Positions 52,277 to 61,624 of a stretch of DNA of 64,000 nt are shown one piece after another. The DNA lies in the NCBI GenBank assembly GCA_045105475.1, contig JBGCDP010000242.1, forward strand, positions 1 through 64,000, read 5' to 3'. The translations under genes were made by a program, and so were the position numbers. Position 1 is the stretch's first letter; each line of letters begins with the position of its first letter. The notes under the pieces were generated by a model. The model did no database searches and had not been told where the DNA came from. It was given only the letters and a program-made list of their open reading frames with translations. The DNA is from WTJY01 sp045105475. Lineage in GTDB: Bacteria > Chloroflexota > Anaerolineae > Promineifilales > Promineifilaceae.

Positions 52277-53986
52277 ATGCAACTTCCAGAAACGAGTGAT
52301 TTATTGCTCCCCATTTTGAACTTACTCTCAGAAAAAGGTGAGTTTCGTCTTCGACAAATCGTTAATTCGCTTGCTGAAGAGTTTGAAATCAATGAAAACG
52401 AGGAGTTTGAAGGCAGCAGCTCAGATGCTCAGTTTTACAGTCGAGTTGTCGGTGCACGTTCCTATCTTACGCACGCAAAGCTGATAGAAAACCCCAAAAG
52501 AGGGGTGTCAGTCATCTCAAAAAGAGGGGAAGAGCTATTAGCAGAAAAACCTGAAGAAGTTACTTTAAAGACTCTCACTCGCTATCCAGAGTTTGTATCT
52601 TATTTGAATAGCGACGTAAAAGAAAAAGCTCCAGTACTAGAAAAGCCATATGCAACAAGCGATTCGGTTGAGTCTGAATTAGCTGTAAATGGAAATCGCT
52701 ATGATGCAGCTGATAATTCAAACAGCCATTTCTCTAAATTAGAGGACAAAGAAGATTTGTTTGAGCAATCAAACGGGATAAAAATGGATCCCCAACGTGC
52801 TACGCCAATAGATAGCATTAATGGCAAAGCTGCCGGCGAGAACAATGCCGTCATCCTTTCACCAGAAAACTTTACAACAACGTTGGAACTGTTTGAGCAA
52901 TTAAAAGTTTCATCAAAATTAAAGCAAGACAATTACGACAAACCAACTCTTGTGGCGGAAAAAGTTGAGGGGTTGAGCCCCGCGCTTTTTGCAATCTTGA
53001 GTTTAATGCGGTTTCTCGAGAACATGTTCCAGAATATTTGGCTTTATTTAATTCCATTTATTTTAATGATGCTGGCTTATGCAGCTTCGTTCTTCATCCT
53101 CTCAGATGAATTTGTTTCGAGAGGCGTCATGTTTGTTCAAACTGATACTTTAATCAATCAGGTTTCGAGTATTGGTGAAGATAATTTTGCATTTTTTCTC
53201 TCCCCATCTGAACAAACGGCCGAAGAAATAACAGAACTTCTCAATACAGATTCTTTTATTCGATTGATTATTCAAGAAACACCACTTGAAGCTAAGATGG
53301 CGGAAGGGGATAAAACTGTACGAGAAACTATTTCAGATGTGCGTGACTCCATCTATGTGGGGATTACAGGTAGTAACAATGTTGAAGTAAGAGCTTCTTG
53401 GGATGATCGGGAAGTAGCGTGGAAGACAGCTACAGCGACAATGAATAGCTTCATCGAGTGGAAAATCAGCTCTGACAAACGCGACAGTTTTGCAGCTCGG
53501 GAATTCTTAGAACAGCTAGTCCCTCAATACGAAAATGAAAGGCTAGGGGCGGTTCAAAATTTAGAAACCTACTTAATTCAGCATCCTGAGCCCTTCCGTG
53601 GTGATCGGCCGGAAATTGAGCAGCTTCAAATTGAACAATTGCGTCAAGCTGTTGAAACTGCAGATACACGCTACCAGGATGCAAGTGATAATCTTGAACA
53701 AATTCGCCTAGAAGAGGTAATTGTAGAAGGCAAGACACGCCAATCTTATAACATCGTGGATAGCCCATCTATTCCAGTTGAAGAAGAAGGGGGATTATTA
53801 AGAAAGATTATCACCGCCTCCATCTTTATTGTGCTAGGAATCGTTCTCTCTGTGCTAGCCATTATCTCAACGACACTCCTCGACCGGAGTATCCGCTTTC
53901 CTATTGAAACCCCTTCGTCATTGGGGCTACCCGTACTTAGTACTGTTAAAACAGTGCCAAACATCGAGGCTTTAACGGGAGAATAA
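52277..53986 (+). CDS. Wzz-like protein with N-terminal Mrr_N-type winged helix
   Basis: Residues 1-112 of this 569-aa protein read like the Mrr N-terminal winged helix (LLLPILNLLSEKGEFRLRQI, GARSYLTHAKLIENPKRGV, ISKRGEELLAE, PEFVSYL), normally found on Mrr restriction nucleases. A charged linker (113-245) leads to a Wzz-type body: TM1 at 254-275, a periplasmic coiled region (with NERLGAVQNLETYLIQHPEP) and TM2 at 511-532 with the PSSLGLPVLSTVKTVP tail. No nuclease motif is present. The cytoplasmic winged helix could bind DNA or a protein such as the CpsD-like product. The fusion is intact in one frame. Confidence 0.8.
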   Translation: MQLPETSDLLLPILNLLSEKGEFRLRQIVNSLAEEFEINENEEFEGSSSDAQFYSRVVGARSYLTHAKLIENPKRGVSVISKRGEELLAEKPEEVTLKTLTRYPEFVSYLNSDVKEKAPVLEKPYATSDSVESELAVNGNRYDAADNSNSHFSKLEDKEDLFEQSNGIKMDPQRATPIDSINGKAAGENNAVILSPENFTTTLELFEQLKVSSKLKQDNYDKPTLVAEKVEGLSPALFAILSLMRFLENMFQNIWLYLIPFILMMLAYAASFFILSDEFVSRGVMFVQTDTLINQVSSIGEDNFAFFLSPSEQTAEEITELLNTDSFIRLIIQETPLEAKMAEGDKTVRETISDVRDSIYVGITGSNNVEVRASWDDREVAWKTATATMNSFIEWKISSDKRDSFAAREFLEQLVPQYENERLGAVQNLETYLIQHPEPFRGDRPEIEQLQIEQLRQAVETADTRYQDASDNLEQIRLEEVIVEGKTRQSYNIVDSPSIPVEEEGGLLRKIITASIFIVLGIVLSVLAIISTTLLDRSIRFPIETPSSLGLPVLSTVKTVPNIEALTGE

Positions 53987-53990
53987 TCGA

Positions 53991-54004
53991 ATTAACCGGT
54001 TAAT
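53991..54004. repeat. 14-bp perfect palindrome between wzz-like and wzx genes
   Basis: ATTAACCGGTTAAT is a perfect palindrome directly after the second wzz-like stop. It could be an operator; only one copy was noticed. Confidence 0.3.
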
Positions 54005-54036
54005 TAACTATCATCTCATGAAAAAGCCTTTACTCC

Positions 54037-55539
54037 ATGACGCAAACTAAAAAGACCGACGAAACTGGCAGCGCCCAGCGGTTAATTCGAAATGCCAGCT
54101 ACCTCATGGGATCGCAGTTGGCGACGTGGATGATGACGATGGCTTCAATTGTCATCATCCCTCGATATCTTGGTCCTGATCGATTTGGTGCATTCTCGCT
54201 TGCAGAATCGATTTGGCTCATTGCAGCTGGATTTACTCTATTTGGTCTAGATACACACCTTACCAAATCAATAGCACGTAATCGTGACAAGATTTCCACC
54301 TTTTTTGGAACCGCTTTAGTCAACATATTTTTTAACTTTGCGCTGACATTTGGTGGGGTTCTGCTTTTTTCATGGATTAGTGGCTATTCGGCCGCCCAAA
54401 TGCAGATCATCGCCATTATGGGATTTGGCTCGTTTGCTCTTTCAACCATCACGCTTGCACAAAGCGTGCTGGTTGGGCTCGAAAAAATGGGGTTTGTTTC
54501 TTCTGTGGCAACCGTCAACCGAGCCATCTATACAGTTTTTGCGATTGTGACACTCGTCATTGGCGGAAATCTCGTTCAATATGCGCTGGTCATAGTAGCG
54601 GCGATGGTAATTGGCGCATTTTTAATGGTTGGTGCCCTTTATCGAGCACAACCTTTTACGCTTAACTTTGACCTGTCTCTATCTCGTGAGCTTTATCGGG
54701 AAGGGACACCCTATTTCCTAACAATGATCTTTGCCATGCTGTACAAAGAGTTTGACATGATCATCATGTCTTGGCTTTTACCCACTTCAAATCAGTTGGG
54801 CTGGTATACAACGGCAGATCGTCTATTCGGCACCATGATGTTTTTGCCTCATGTGCTCATCACAGCTCTATTTCCTGTGCTCTCTCGAATGCACGGGGAA
54901 AAATCAGACCTTTTACCCACATATGTGAGTAAAAGCTTTAATATTTTATTTTTGGTCAGTGTTCCAGTGGGATTGGGCATTTCGGCCGTGGCTGAACCGG
55001 TTATTCGGCTTATCTACGGCGAAGAATTTATTGAAGCCGCACAGATCCTTAGGGTTTTAGGCTTCGTACTTATCCTAACTTATCAAACAACGCTATTAGG
55101 TCAGTTTCTAGTTTCTGTTGATAAACAAAAGCTATGGACTATCACAATGGCGATTGCAACCCTCGCTACTATTCCTCTTGACCTTGTCTTAGTGCCATAC
55201 GCAAACACGTTTGGTGCAGCTGGGGTTGGTGGTGCAATGGCATATCTGTTCACTGAAGGCGGAATGGTGATTGCGGGTCTCTATTTCTTACCAAAAGGGT
55301 TTATTGGACGAGAAAACCTAACACTGGCTCTTAAAGCGGTATTAGCAGGTGTGATAATGTATGCGGCCGTTATTTGGATAGGCCGTTACGGTTTGGCCTA
55401 TGGGATTATAAGTGGTGGCATTATTTATCCAGCACTTATCTTTCTATTAAAAACAATCCCGGCCGAAGATCTAGAATTATTAAAATCAATAGCTGCACCA
55501 ATCACAAACCGATTGAGCAGATCTACAAAATCAGGGTGA
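54037..55539 (+). CDS. Wzx-type polysaccharide flippase
   Basis: This 500-aa MOP-superfamily exporter has about 14 membrane helices. Its start (RLIRNASYLMGSQLATWMMT, IIPRYLGPDRFGAFSLAES) is the standard head of PST/Wzx flippases, and later parts (YKEFDMIIMSWLLPTSNQLG, GWYTTADRLFGTMMFLPHV) agree. It turns lipid-linked repeat units to the outer leaflet. It sits between the Wzz-like and CpsD-like genes, as expected for a Wzx/Wzy pathway; its stop is six bases before the next start. Confidence 0.93.
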   Translation: MTQTKKTDETGSAQRLIRNASYLMGSQLATWMMTMASIVIIPRYLGPDRFGAFSLAESIWLIAAGFTLFGLDTHLTKSIARNRDKISTFFGTALVNIFFNFALTFGGVLLFSWISGYSAAQMQIIAIMGFGSFALSTITLAQSVLVGLEKMGFVSSVATVNRAIYTVFAIVTLVIGGNLVQYALVIVAAMVIGAFLMVGALYRAQPFTLNFDLSLSRELYREGTPYFLTMIFAMLYKEFDMIIMSWLLPTSNQLGWYTTADRLFGTMMFLPHVLITALFPVLSRMHGEKSDLLPTYVSKSFNILFLVSVPVGLGISAVAEPVIRLIYGEEFIEAAQILRVLGFVLILTYQTTLLGQFLVSVDKQKLWTITMAIATLATIPLDLVLVPYANTFGAAGVGGAMAYLFTEGGMVIAGLYFLPKGFIGRENLTLALKAVLAGVIMYAAVIWIGRYGLAYGIISGGIIYPALIFLLKTIPAEDLELLKSIAAPITNRLSRSTKSG

Positions 55540-55545
55540 TGTTCG

Positions 55546-56268
55546 ATGTTCAGACGAAAAAGTCGACAACAAAAAAAGCTAGCACTTACAGAAAATCAAG
55601 ATGAGCCTCGGCTAACGTTACGTAGCCGTGATGGCCTCTTCAATGAAATTTTTCCATATGAAACAATCTTGTCAATGCGGCAACTGTATTCACGTATGGA
55701 AAGCCAAGTCAAAGTTGTTCCGAAAAGGTTGGGGTTGACTTCCTCTATCCGTGGTGAAGGTGTCTCATATTTGACCCGTGCACTAGCAACTACTATTGCG
55801 CACGATGCCGGAGCAGACGTTTGCATCGTTGAAACAAATTGGTGGTCACCATCAGTCGATACACCTGAAGGATTAGGTGCGGTCGTAAGCGGTAAAAGGT
55901 ATCTAAACGATGTGATTGTGACGACCAATTACCCTAACTTAGCCATTATCCCTGCCGGCAATCTCTCTCCAAACGAGCGTTCAATTGGTGCACGCAGTGA
56001 AATGCTAAAACGCATATTTAGAGATCTAGACGACCGCTTTGACCATATTCTAATTGATCTACCTGCCATTCATGCAACGAGTGAATCGATTCCTCTCGCG
56101 AACATCTCAGACTCTTTAGTTATGATCGTTCGTCAAGGAGTGACTTCAAGCCCTCGTATTCGAAAATCACTAGACTTAGTAGGCCATCTTGACGTTCTAG
56201 GCGTCGTTATGAATCAAGTTGAAACATATACTCCAGACTTTTTACTAAACCTATTCCCAACCGAATAA
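55546..56268 (+). CDS. CpsD/BY-kinase-like ATPase with degenerate Walker motifs
   Basis: This 240-aa protein has the fold outline of CpsD/CapB tyrosine autokinases that partner with Wzz: LGLTSSIRGEGVSYLTRALA in the P-loop position, VCIVETNWWSP for Walker A', HILIDLPAIHATSESIPLA for Walker B, and VLGVVMNQVE. The essential P-loop lysine (GEGKS/T) is replaced by Val73 and the Walker A' aspartate is also changed, and no C-terminal Tyr cluster is present. It may be an inactive regulatory partner of the Wzz-like proteins rather than a kinase. Confidence 0.8.
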   Translation: MFRRKSRQQKKLALTENQDEPRLTLRSRDGLFNEIFPYETILSMRQLYSRMESQVKVVPKRLGLTSSIRGEGVSYLTRALATTIAHDAGADVCIVETNWWSPSVDTPEGLGAVVSGKRYLNDVIVTTNYPNLAIIPAGNLSPNERSIGARSEMLKRIFRDLDDRFDHILIDLPAIHATSESIPLANISDSLVMIVRQGVTSSPRIRKSLDLVGHLDVLGVVMNQVETYTPDFLLNLFPTE

Positions 56269-56286
56269 GTTTAAACCCTAATTCGC

Positions 56287-56433
56287 ATGGAAATCTTTTT
56301 ACTCTTTTTAATTGGAAGCTTCTTATCCGGCATAGTTTTTTCAGAAACAAACCCTAAAAAACTTTATATTGGGGCAGCTGTCGCCGTCATTCTAATTACA
56401 CTTATCTATTTTAATTTCGACAGCTACATTTAA
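56287..56433 (+). CDS. Small two-helix membrane protein in the polysaccharide operon
   Basis: This 48-codon frame reads MEIFLLFLIGSFLSGIVFSE, then TNPKKLYIGAAVAVILITLI and YFNFDSYI. It has two hydrophobic helices joined by a Pro-Lys-Lys turn, which is good evidence of a hairpin membrane protein. It lies 18 bases after the CpsD-like stop and 46 bases before the ligase/polymerase gene, in the same direction. No ribosome site is obvious. No family recognised. Confidence 0.5.
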   Translation: MEIFLLFLIGSFLSGIVFSETNPKKLYIGAAVAVILITLIYFNFDSYI

Positions 56434-56479
56434 TCTGATATCCAACTCACACCAGCAGCTTTTTTAGGTTTAAACACTC

Positions 56480-58006
56480 ATGGTCGAAACAGCGATAAAT
56501 AGCCAATACAACCCAAGTGCTGACGAGATCGCAAAAAACCGTACGTTCTACGCGATTAGAAACGTCACCTTCTTGCTGATTGCAGGGGTAATCACAGCAT
56601 TCCTTGTTTTGCAGGCAACCCCTGACTGGACTAATCTTGCATGGGCAGCCTTTGTCATTACGTTAGTCGCAATTTTTTGGCAACCTCAGTTTGGAATCTA
56701 TGCCATTATGTTCTTCAGCTTGGTAGGGGACATTGTCATTAGCTACTATTTGCCCTTTGATAAAAACCTGTCGAGTGAAGAATCGATCTTTTATTTAAAC
56801 AGTTCAGCCGCAGTGAGCCCCGTTGAGATCATGTTTGCCCTAACGGCTATAAGCTGGATTCTTCGCTTAATAATGCGCCGTGAGCTGTACAAAATTAAGT
56901 ATGGAGCCATTTTTTGGGCAACATCAGCTTTCATGGTCTTCATTTCAATTGCGCTTGTATACGGCGTCTTACGGCGCGGTGACATCTTTATTGCACAATT
57001 AGAAGTTCGCCCCATTCTTTATATTTTTATCATGATGGTGCTGACTAGAAATCTTTTTACCAACCCGAAACAAATCAATGTGCTGTTCTGGTGTATCGCT
57101 TTTGCCCTTTTCATCGAGGGGTTAATCGCTTACCAATTCGTTGCGGCTAATCCGCTTTATGTTGTTGATGAGTTAACAGAGCACTCAGCATCAATTCACT
57201 ACAACTCAATATTTATGCTGGGGATCGCATCGTGGATTATTCGAAAGGGATCATGGGTCAAGCGAACGTTTCTCTTTATGCTATTCCCTCCAATTCTCTA
57301 TTCGTTTTTAGTTTCAGATCGACGATCGGCAATGTTAGCATTGATTATTGCCATCGCCCTTTGCTTCTTGTTTCTATATCAAGAAAGGAAAGTACTCTTC
57401 AAAATTTTACTGCCAACACTTGCAATTGGGACAGTTCTTTACTTGGGGGCATTTTGGAATAATACAGGAGCATTAGGCAAACCGGCTCAAACAATTAAAT
57501 CTGTCATCGCCGAGGAAGAATCAAGCTCAAAAGACCAAAGTTCAAACTATTATCGATACTTAGAAAATTTAAATTCTTACTATACGATCACTGAGAATCC
57601 GCTGCTAGGGGTTGGGTTTGGCAACAAGTTTCTTCAAGCGGTGCAGATGCCTGACATTAGCTTTTTCATCTTTTGGGAATATATTACACACAACTCAATT
57701 CTGTGGATATGGATGCAATCGGGTGTCTTTGGCTTTATGACTATGATGTACATGATCTCATTAGGGATCATGAAGGGAGCACGTGTAGCATGGCGGTTGC
57801 CTAGTAGTGAAATTAAGGTATTCGCTATGGTTTGTGCCACATACCTATTCATGCACTTTATTTATGCATATGTTGATATATCATGGACAAATCAGAGCAT
57901 GCTCTATGTTGGCACGGTTCTCGGATTAATCTCTTTGCTTGAAGATTTCCAAGTACGCCTTGACTATGGCGAAACGATTGATGACCTTTACTTAGTTAAA
58001 GCATAA
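56480..58006 (+). CDS. O-antigen ligase/Wzy-family polymerase
   Basis: This 508-aa protein has about 12 membrane helices and the WaaL/Wzy (PF04932) signature: a long outer loop with NYYRYLENLNSYYTITENPL and LLGVGFGNKF, then HNSILWIWMQSGVFGFMTM. The family joins lipid-linked glycan units or ligates them to an acceptor. In this locus, with Wzx and two Wzz-like proteins, a Wzy polymerase role is the likelier one. Confidence 0.88.
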   Translation: MVETAINSQYNPSADEIAKNRTFYAIRNVTFLLIAGVITAFLVLQATPDWTNLAWAAFVITLVAIFWQPQFGIYAIMFFSLVGDIVISYYLPFDKNLSSEESIFYLNSSAAVSPVEIMFALTAISWILRLIMRRELYKIKYGAIFWATSAFMVFISIALVYGVLRRGDIFIAQLEVRPILYIFIMMVLTRNLFTNPKQINVLFWCIAFALFIEGLIAYQFVAANPLYVVDELTEHSASIHYNSIFMLGIASWIIRKGSWVKRTFLFMLFPPILYSFLVSDRRSAMLALIIAIALCFLFLYQERKVLFKILLPTLAIGTVLYLGAFWNNTGALGKPAQTIKSVIAEEESSSKDQSSNYYRYLENLNSYYTITENPLLGVGFGNKFLQAVQMPDISFFIFWEYITHNSILWIWMQSGVFGFMTMMYMISLGIMKGARVAWRLPSSEIKVFAMVCATYLFMHFIYAYVDISWTNQSMLYVGTVLGLISLLEDFQVRLDYGETIDDLYLVKA

Positions 58007-58088
58007 TCGCAGTCATTTTCTTTTAAGTCCTTCTCTTGAGACTCATAAAACACCTCACTTCTGTTTTTCAATCTAACTGCAATCTACC

Positions 58089-59078
58089 ATGTATAAAATC
58101 AGTGTTGTCCTGCCGACGTACAATCGAAAACTACAGCTAAAAGAAGTTCTTCAAGGTTTAGAGCGTCAAACGTTCAGCAAAAATGATTTTGAAGTCGTTA
58201 TTGTTTCTGATGGATCTACAGATGGGACTCATGAGTTCCTAGCAAATTTTGATACCAGCCTAAACTTAACTTGGGTTCAACAGAAAAATAGTGGAGCGGC
58301 TGCAACTCGAAACAACGGATATCGTCAGGCTCAAGGGAAGCTTGTCCTATTTATTGACGATGATGTTGTTCCACATGAGGAGCTTTTAAAACAACATTAC
58401 CAATCCCACCTGGCGGCCGAAATGCCGCATGACCTTGTTGTCATCGGCCCAATGCTTACACCTGAAGATCATACTTATGAACCTTGGGTTGAGTGGGAGC
58501 AAGAGATGCTCTACAAGCAATATGAAGCGATGGATCGAGGTGACTGGACTCCGACTGCACGCCAATTTTATACAGGAAACTCATCAATTCCTCTCACTTA
58601 CCTAAAAGAATCTGGCGGCTTCGATGAATCTTTTTTACGTGCCGAAGATGTGGAACTAGCATTTAGGCTTGCAGACAAGGGAGCGACCTTTGCATTTAAT
58701 AAAGATGCGATTGGCTATCACTATGCGAGTCGTAGCTATGCATCATGGGCCAATATCCCATATTCATACGGCCGAAACGATGTTATCTTCACCCAAGAGC
58801 GAGGACAGACATGGCTAGTTCCCACCATTATGAAAGAGTATAAAGGGCGCCACGCTCTAATCCGAAAACTCAATGAGCTATGCTTAGATAGAGCTCTGAT
58901 CTCCAATACAACTCAACTTGTTTCTCGCGCTGTGGCCCAAACCTCTCATCTGGCTGGACTAAAATCAATCTCAAGAGCTGGCTTCAGCCTAATATTTAAC
59001 ATTCGCCATTATCAAGGGATAAGTGACCAGCTAGGCGGCCGAGATCGATTTTTTCAGCTATTAAGCCAGCATGGATAG
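58089..59078 (+). CDS. Family 2 glycosyltransferase
   Basis: This 329-aa GT-A enzyme starts KISVVLPTYNRKLQLKEVL, with VIVSDGSTDGT, the metal motif FIDDDVVPH (DDD), a GNSSIPLTYLKESGGFDESF acceptor loop and EDVELAFRLADKG (catalytic ED). It adds one sugar to the repeat unit. It has a long C-terminal helical part. It is preceded by an 82-bp spacer after the polymerase gene. Confidence 0.92.
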   Translation: MYKISVVLPTYNRKLQLKEVLQGLERQTFSKNDFEVVIVSDGSTDGTHEFLANFDTSLNLTWVQQKNSGAAATRNNGYRQAQGKLVLFIDDDVVPHEELLKQHYQSHLAAEMPHDLVVIGPMLTPEDHTYEPWVEWEQEMLYKQYEAMDRGDWTPTARQFYTGNSSIPLTYLKESGGFDESFLRAEDVELAFRLADKGATFAFNKDAIGYHYASRSYASWANIPYSYGRNDVIFTQERGQTWLVPTIMKEYKGRHALIRKLNELCLDRALISNTTQLVSRAVAQTSHLAGLKSISRAGFSLIFNIRHYQGISDQLGGRDRFFQLLSQHG

Positions 59079-59122
59079 TGGTTGTGCTGAAACGACTTAA
59101 CCCTAATTTCTATTGATTTAAT

Positions 59123-59872
59123 ATGCGTATTACTCGAAAACTCCGATTTTCACAGTTACTATTTATCGGTACATTTTTCCTTTTGGCTCTGCTAATTACC
59201 GCTTGCGAAGAAGACAATCTAAATAGCGGCATCCCAACCATTGCACCAGAGTATTTAGACCCGACCCCAATGGCTACATTTACACGTCTTCCAACCTTAA
59301 CCCCAATCACCAACCCAACAGCAACGCGTGAATTGCCCTTAAAGACTATTGTTATTTTTGATGATGGCTTTAAAAATGGATGGGAAATGGTTCCTGAAGA
59401 TGTATTTGCAGAATTTACAAATGAGCTGGTTTATGATGGTGAAAATTCAATAAAAGTTTCACCGCGTTTGGATGGATCAAGCATATATATCGTAGTGGGA
59501 CCAGATAGTCGAGTTCCAATTCGTAGGGAAGATATTATAAATATTAGTTTCTATCTAAATGGGGCTTCCGCACCAATCAGTTTTGATGAGATGACAATTA
59601 CTGCTCAAGGAAGTAATGTAAGCACATCTTGGAATAAAAATGACAGATCAGCCATTACATCTTCTGATGCTGTCTTTCAAAGAACTCAGCTTGCCTTTTT
59701 AGGGGTAAGTTCAATTCCCGCTGATACTTGGGGGCGAGTTGAATTTTCAGTACAAGATCAGTTATTTGACCCATTATATGAAAATCTAACCGGCTTTTAT
59801 CTTTCTAGCTACTCAAACGATCTAGCGCCTTTTTATGTTGATCGAATTGAGATTCTATTATTCGAGGAATAG
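59123..59872 (+). CDS. Lipoprotein with carbohydrate-binding-like beta-sandwich
   Basis: This 249-aa lipoprotein has lipobox ITAC (C28), a Pro/Thr-rich linker (about 40-75), and a beta-rich domain (DDGFKNGWEMV, YDGENSIKVSP, NISFYLNGAS, TWGRVEFSVQD, FYVDRIEILL) that resembles family-11/30-type carbohydrate-binding sandwiches placed next to cellulases. It is followed after six bases by the GH44-like lipoprotein gene, so the pair probably works on the exported polysaccharide at the cell surface. The fold assignment is inference. Confidence 0.75.
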   Translation: MRITRKLRFSQLLFIGTFFLLALLITACEEDNLNSGIPTIAPEYLDPTPMATFTRLPTLTPITNPTATRELPLKTIVIFDDGFKNGWEMVPEDVFAEFTNELVYDGENSIKVSPRLDGSSIYIVVGPDSRVPIRREDIINISFYLNGASAPISFDEMTITAQGSNVSTSWNKNDRSAITSSDAVFQRTQLAFLGVSSIPADTWGRVEFSVQDQLFDPLYENLTGFYLSSYSNDLAPFYVDRIEILLFEE

Positions 59873-59878
59873 CTTTTT

Positions 59879-61618
59879 ATGCGTTTTGCAAAAATATTTT
59901 TTTTCCTCATATTAGCCTTCTTGCCCGCCTGCGCACCCACAAATCCGAATGAGGTTTTCCCAACTCCAACTTTTGCAATTGACCTAAGTCAAAATAGATC
60001 CCAAGATATCGAGATTATCACCCTTGATAATGTCATTGAGGCTACGGCTGTTCCATTTGACTTTACTAGAGTAGAAGTCACAGAAGAAGAAAAACGGCGT
60101 GCTACTATTGAAGCGATTCAAAGAATCACTATAAAAATAGATGCAACACAGGTTAAGTCAAGAATTAGCCCACTAATTTATGGAATATCTCTTTCAGATG
60201 AAACCGTTGTAAAAGAACTTCAGCCGCCCATGTATAGTTGGACTGGCGATGGTGCGGTCAGATATAACATAAAATCCGGCCGTGGGTGGAATGAAGGCAG
60301 GGAAAGTTTCTATAAAAATGAAGATCCGGCACCTGATTCTGATAATTTTGCGATTGAGTTTCTAAATTTAGCTGAGTCAATTGGAGCAGCAACAAGTTTT
60401 ACACTACCAACAATTGGATGGGTTGCAAAAGATACTTCATCATGTTCCTTTCCAGACATTGAATTGGGCAACTGTACGCGTGGGTTTGAATCAACATGTT
60501 TTAGCGGCAGAAACAAAGCAAATCCAACTCAAACCTCTGAGTCAATTACCTCACAGGATATCGTAACTTTTGTTCAAAATTTAAAAGAAAACGGGAAAAA
60601 ATTAGATTTTGTCTCCATGCTTCATGAACCAGGAGAATGGGGTATTGTGCACTACGATGTACATCCAGAATGTGTCACATATTCTGAAATCCTTGACTTA
60701 TATACCACCTATGCTGCTGCAATTAGGGATGAACTCCCTGATGCAGAGTTTATGGGTCCGGGTACTTGCTGCTGGGATCTCTTATTTAACTCTCCGGCTG
60801 GTGATAAAGACAAGTTAAAATATGATAATGAAGATTTTATCCCGTGGTTTTTAAAGAATATGCAAACTTATGATGAAGCCGCAGGAAAAAGACATTTAGA
60901 CGTCTTAGAAGTCCATTACTTTCCTCAAGATCTCGATAATGATTTTGATGACCTTGTGGTTGCAGAGCATCGTTTAAGAGCCCATAGATCTCTCTTTGAC
61001 CCGCTCTATACTGATGAATCAGATATACAAGCCGAGATCCAGCTGATTCCACGACTTAACGCTTGGATAAACGAGTTTTATCCAGGCACCAAGCTAGCTA
61101 TTGGTGCCTGGAATTTTGGTGCTCCAGACTCAATAAACGGTGCACTCGCGATTGCTGAAGTGCTGGGAGTTTATGGAAAAGAGGGGCTTTACTATGCTAC
61201 TTATGTTCCGGGGCTAGAAAAAGGCTCTCCAGCATTCTATGCTTTCAAAATATTTACTAACTATGATGACAAAGGTGGAAGCTTTGGAGATCTCGTAGTA
61301 GATGCGGAATCGGATCATCCTGATGAAGTATCTGTTTATAGCTCTCTCGATTCGGAAACGGGAAATTTACACATAATTTTAATAAATCGAATTAAAGAAG
61401 TACTTTCATTCGAAACAGAAATTGTTTGGGAAGGGTTTGAATCAACCGGCGAAGGAGCGATTTACACATTTTCAACAGATTTAGCCAGTGATTCAGCTGA
61501 AATAACAGGCGGACCATCTCGAATGGGTATTAATAAGCAAGTGCTTTCATTACCTGGCTACTCAATTACACATATGATTCTTGAACCCGTGCCAGAACAA
61601 GACAATAGGCAAGAATAA
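59879..61618 (+). CDS. GH44-like lipoprotein lacking the expected catalytic nucleophile
   Basis: This 579-aa lipoprotein (lipobox LPAC, C18) has a body resembling GH44 endoglucanases: WTGDGAVRYNIKSGRGWNEG, SMLHEPGEW (acid/base E250), DVLEVHYFPQD, and GALAIAEVLGVYGKEGLYYA. In GH44 the nucleophile is the glutamate of a TEYN segment; here the aligned text is AIGAWNFGA, with Ala410 in its place. The protein may bind glycan without cutting it, or use another residue. It is encoded between a binding-module lipoprotein and two glycosyltransferases in the polysaccharide operon. Confidence 0.75.
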   Translation: MRFAKIFFFLILAFLPACAPTNPNEVFPTPTFAIDLSQNRSQDIEIITLDNVIEATAVPFDFTRVEVTEEEKRRATIEAIQRITIKIDATQVKSRISPLIYGISLSDETVVKELQPPMYSWTGDGAVRYNIKSGRGWNEGRESFYKNEDPAPDSDNFAIEFLNLAESIGAATSFTLPTIGWVAKDTSSCSFPDIELGNCTRGFESTCFSGRNKANPTQTSESITSQDIVTFVQNLKENGKKLDFVSMLHEPGEWGIVHYDVHPECVTYSEILDLYTTYAAAIRDELPDAEFMGPGTCCWDLLFNSPAGDKDKLKYDNEDFIPWFLKNMQTYDEAAGKRHLDVLEVHYFPQDLDNDFDDLVVAEHRLRAHRSLFDPLYTDESDIQAEIQLIPRLNAWINEFYPGTKLAIGAWNFGAPDSINGALAIAEVLGVYGKEGLYYATYVPGLEKGSPAFYAFKIFTNYDDKGGSFGDLVVDAESDHPDEVSVYSSLDSETGNLHIILINRIKEVLSFETEIVWEGFESTGEGAIYTFSTDLASDSAEITGGPSRMGINKQVLSLPGYSITHMILEPVPEQDNRQE

Positions 61619-61624
61619 ACCATT

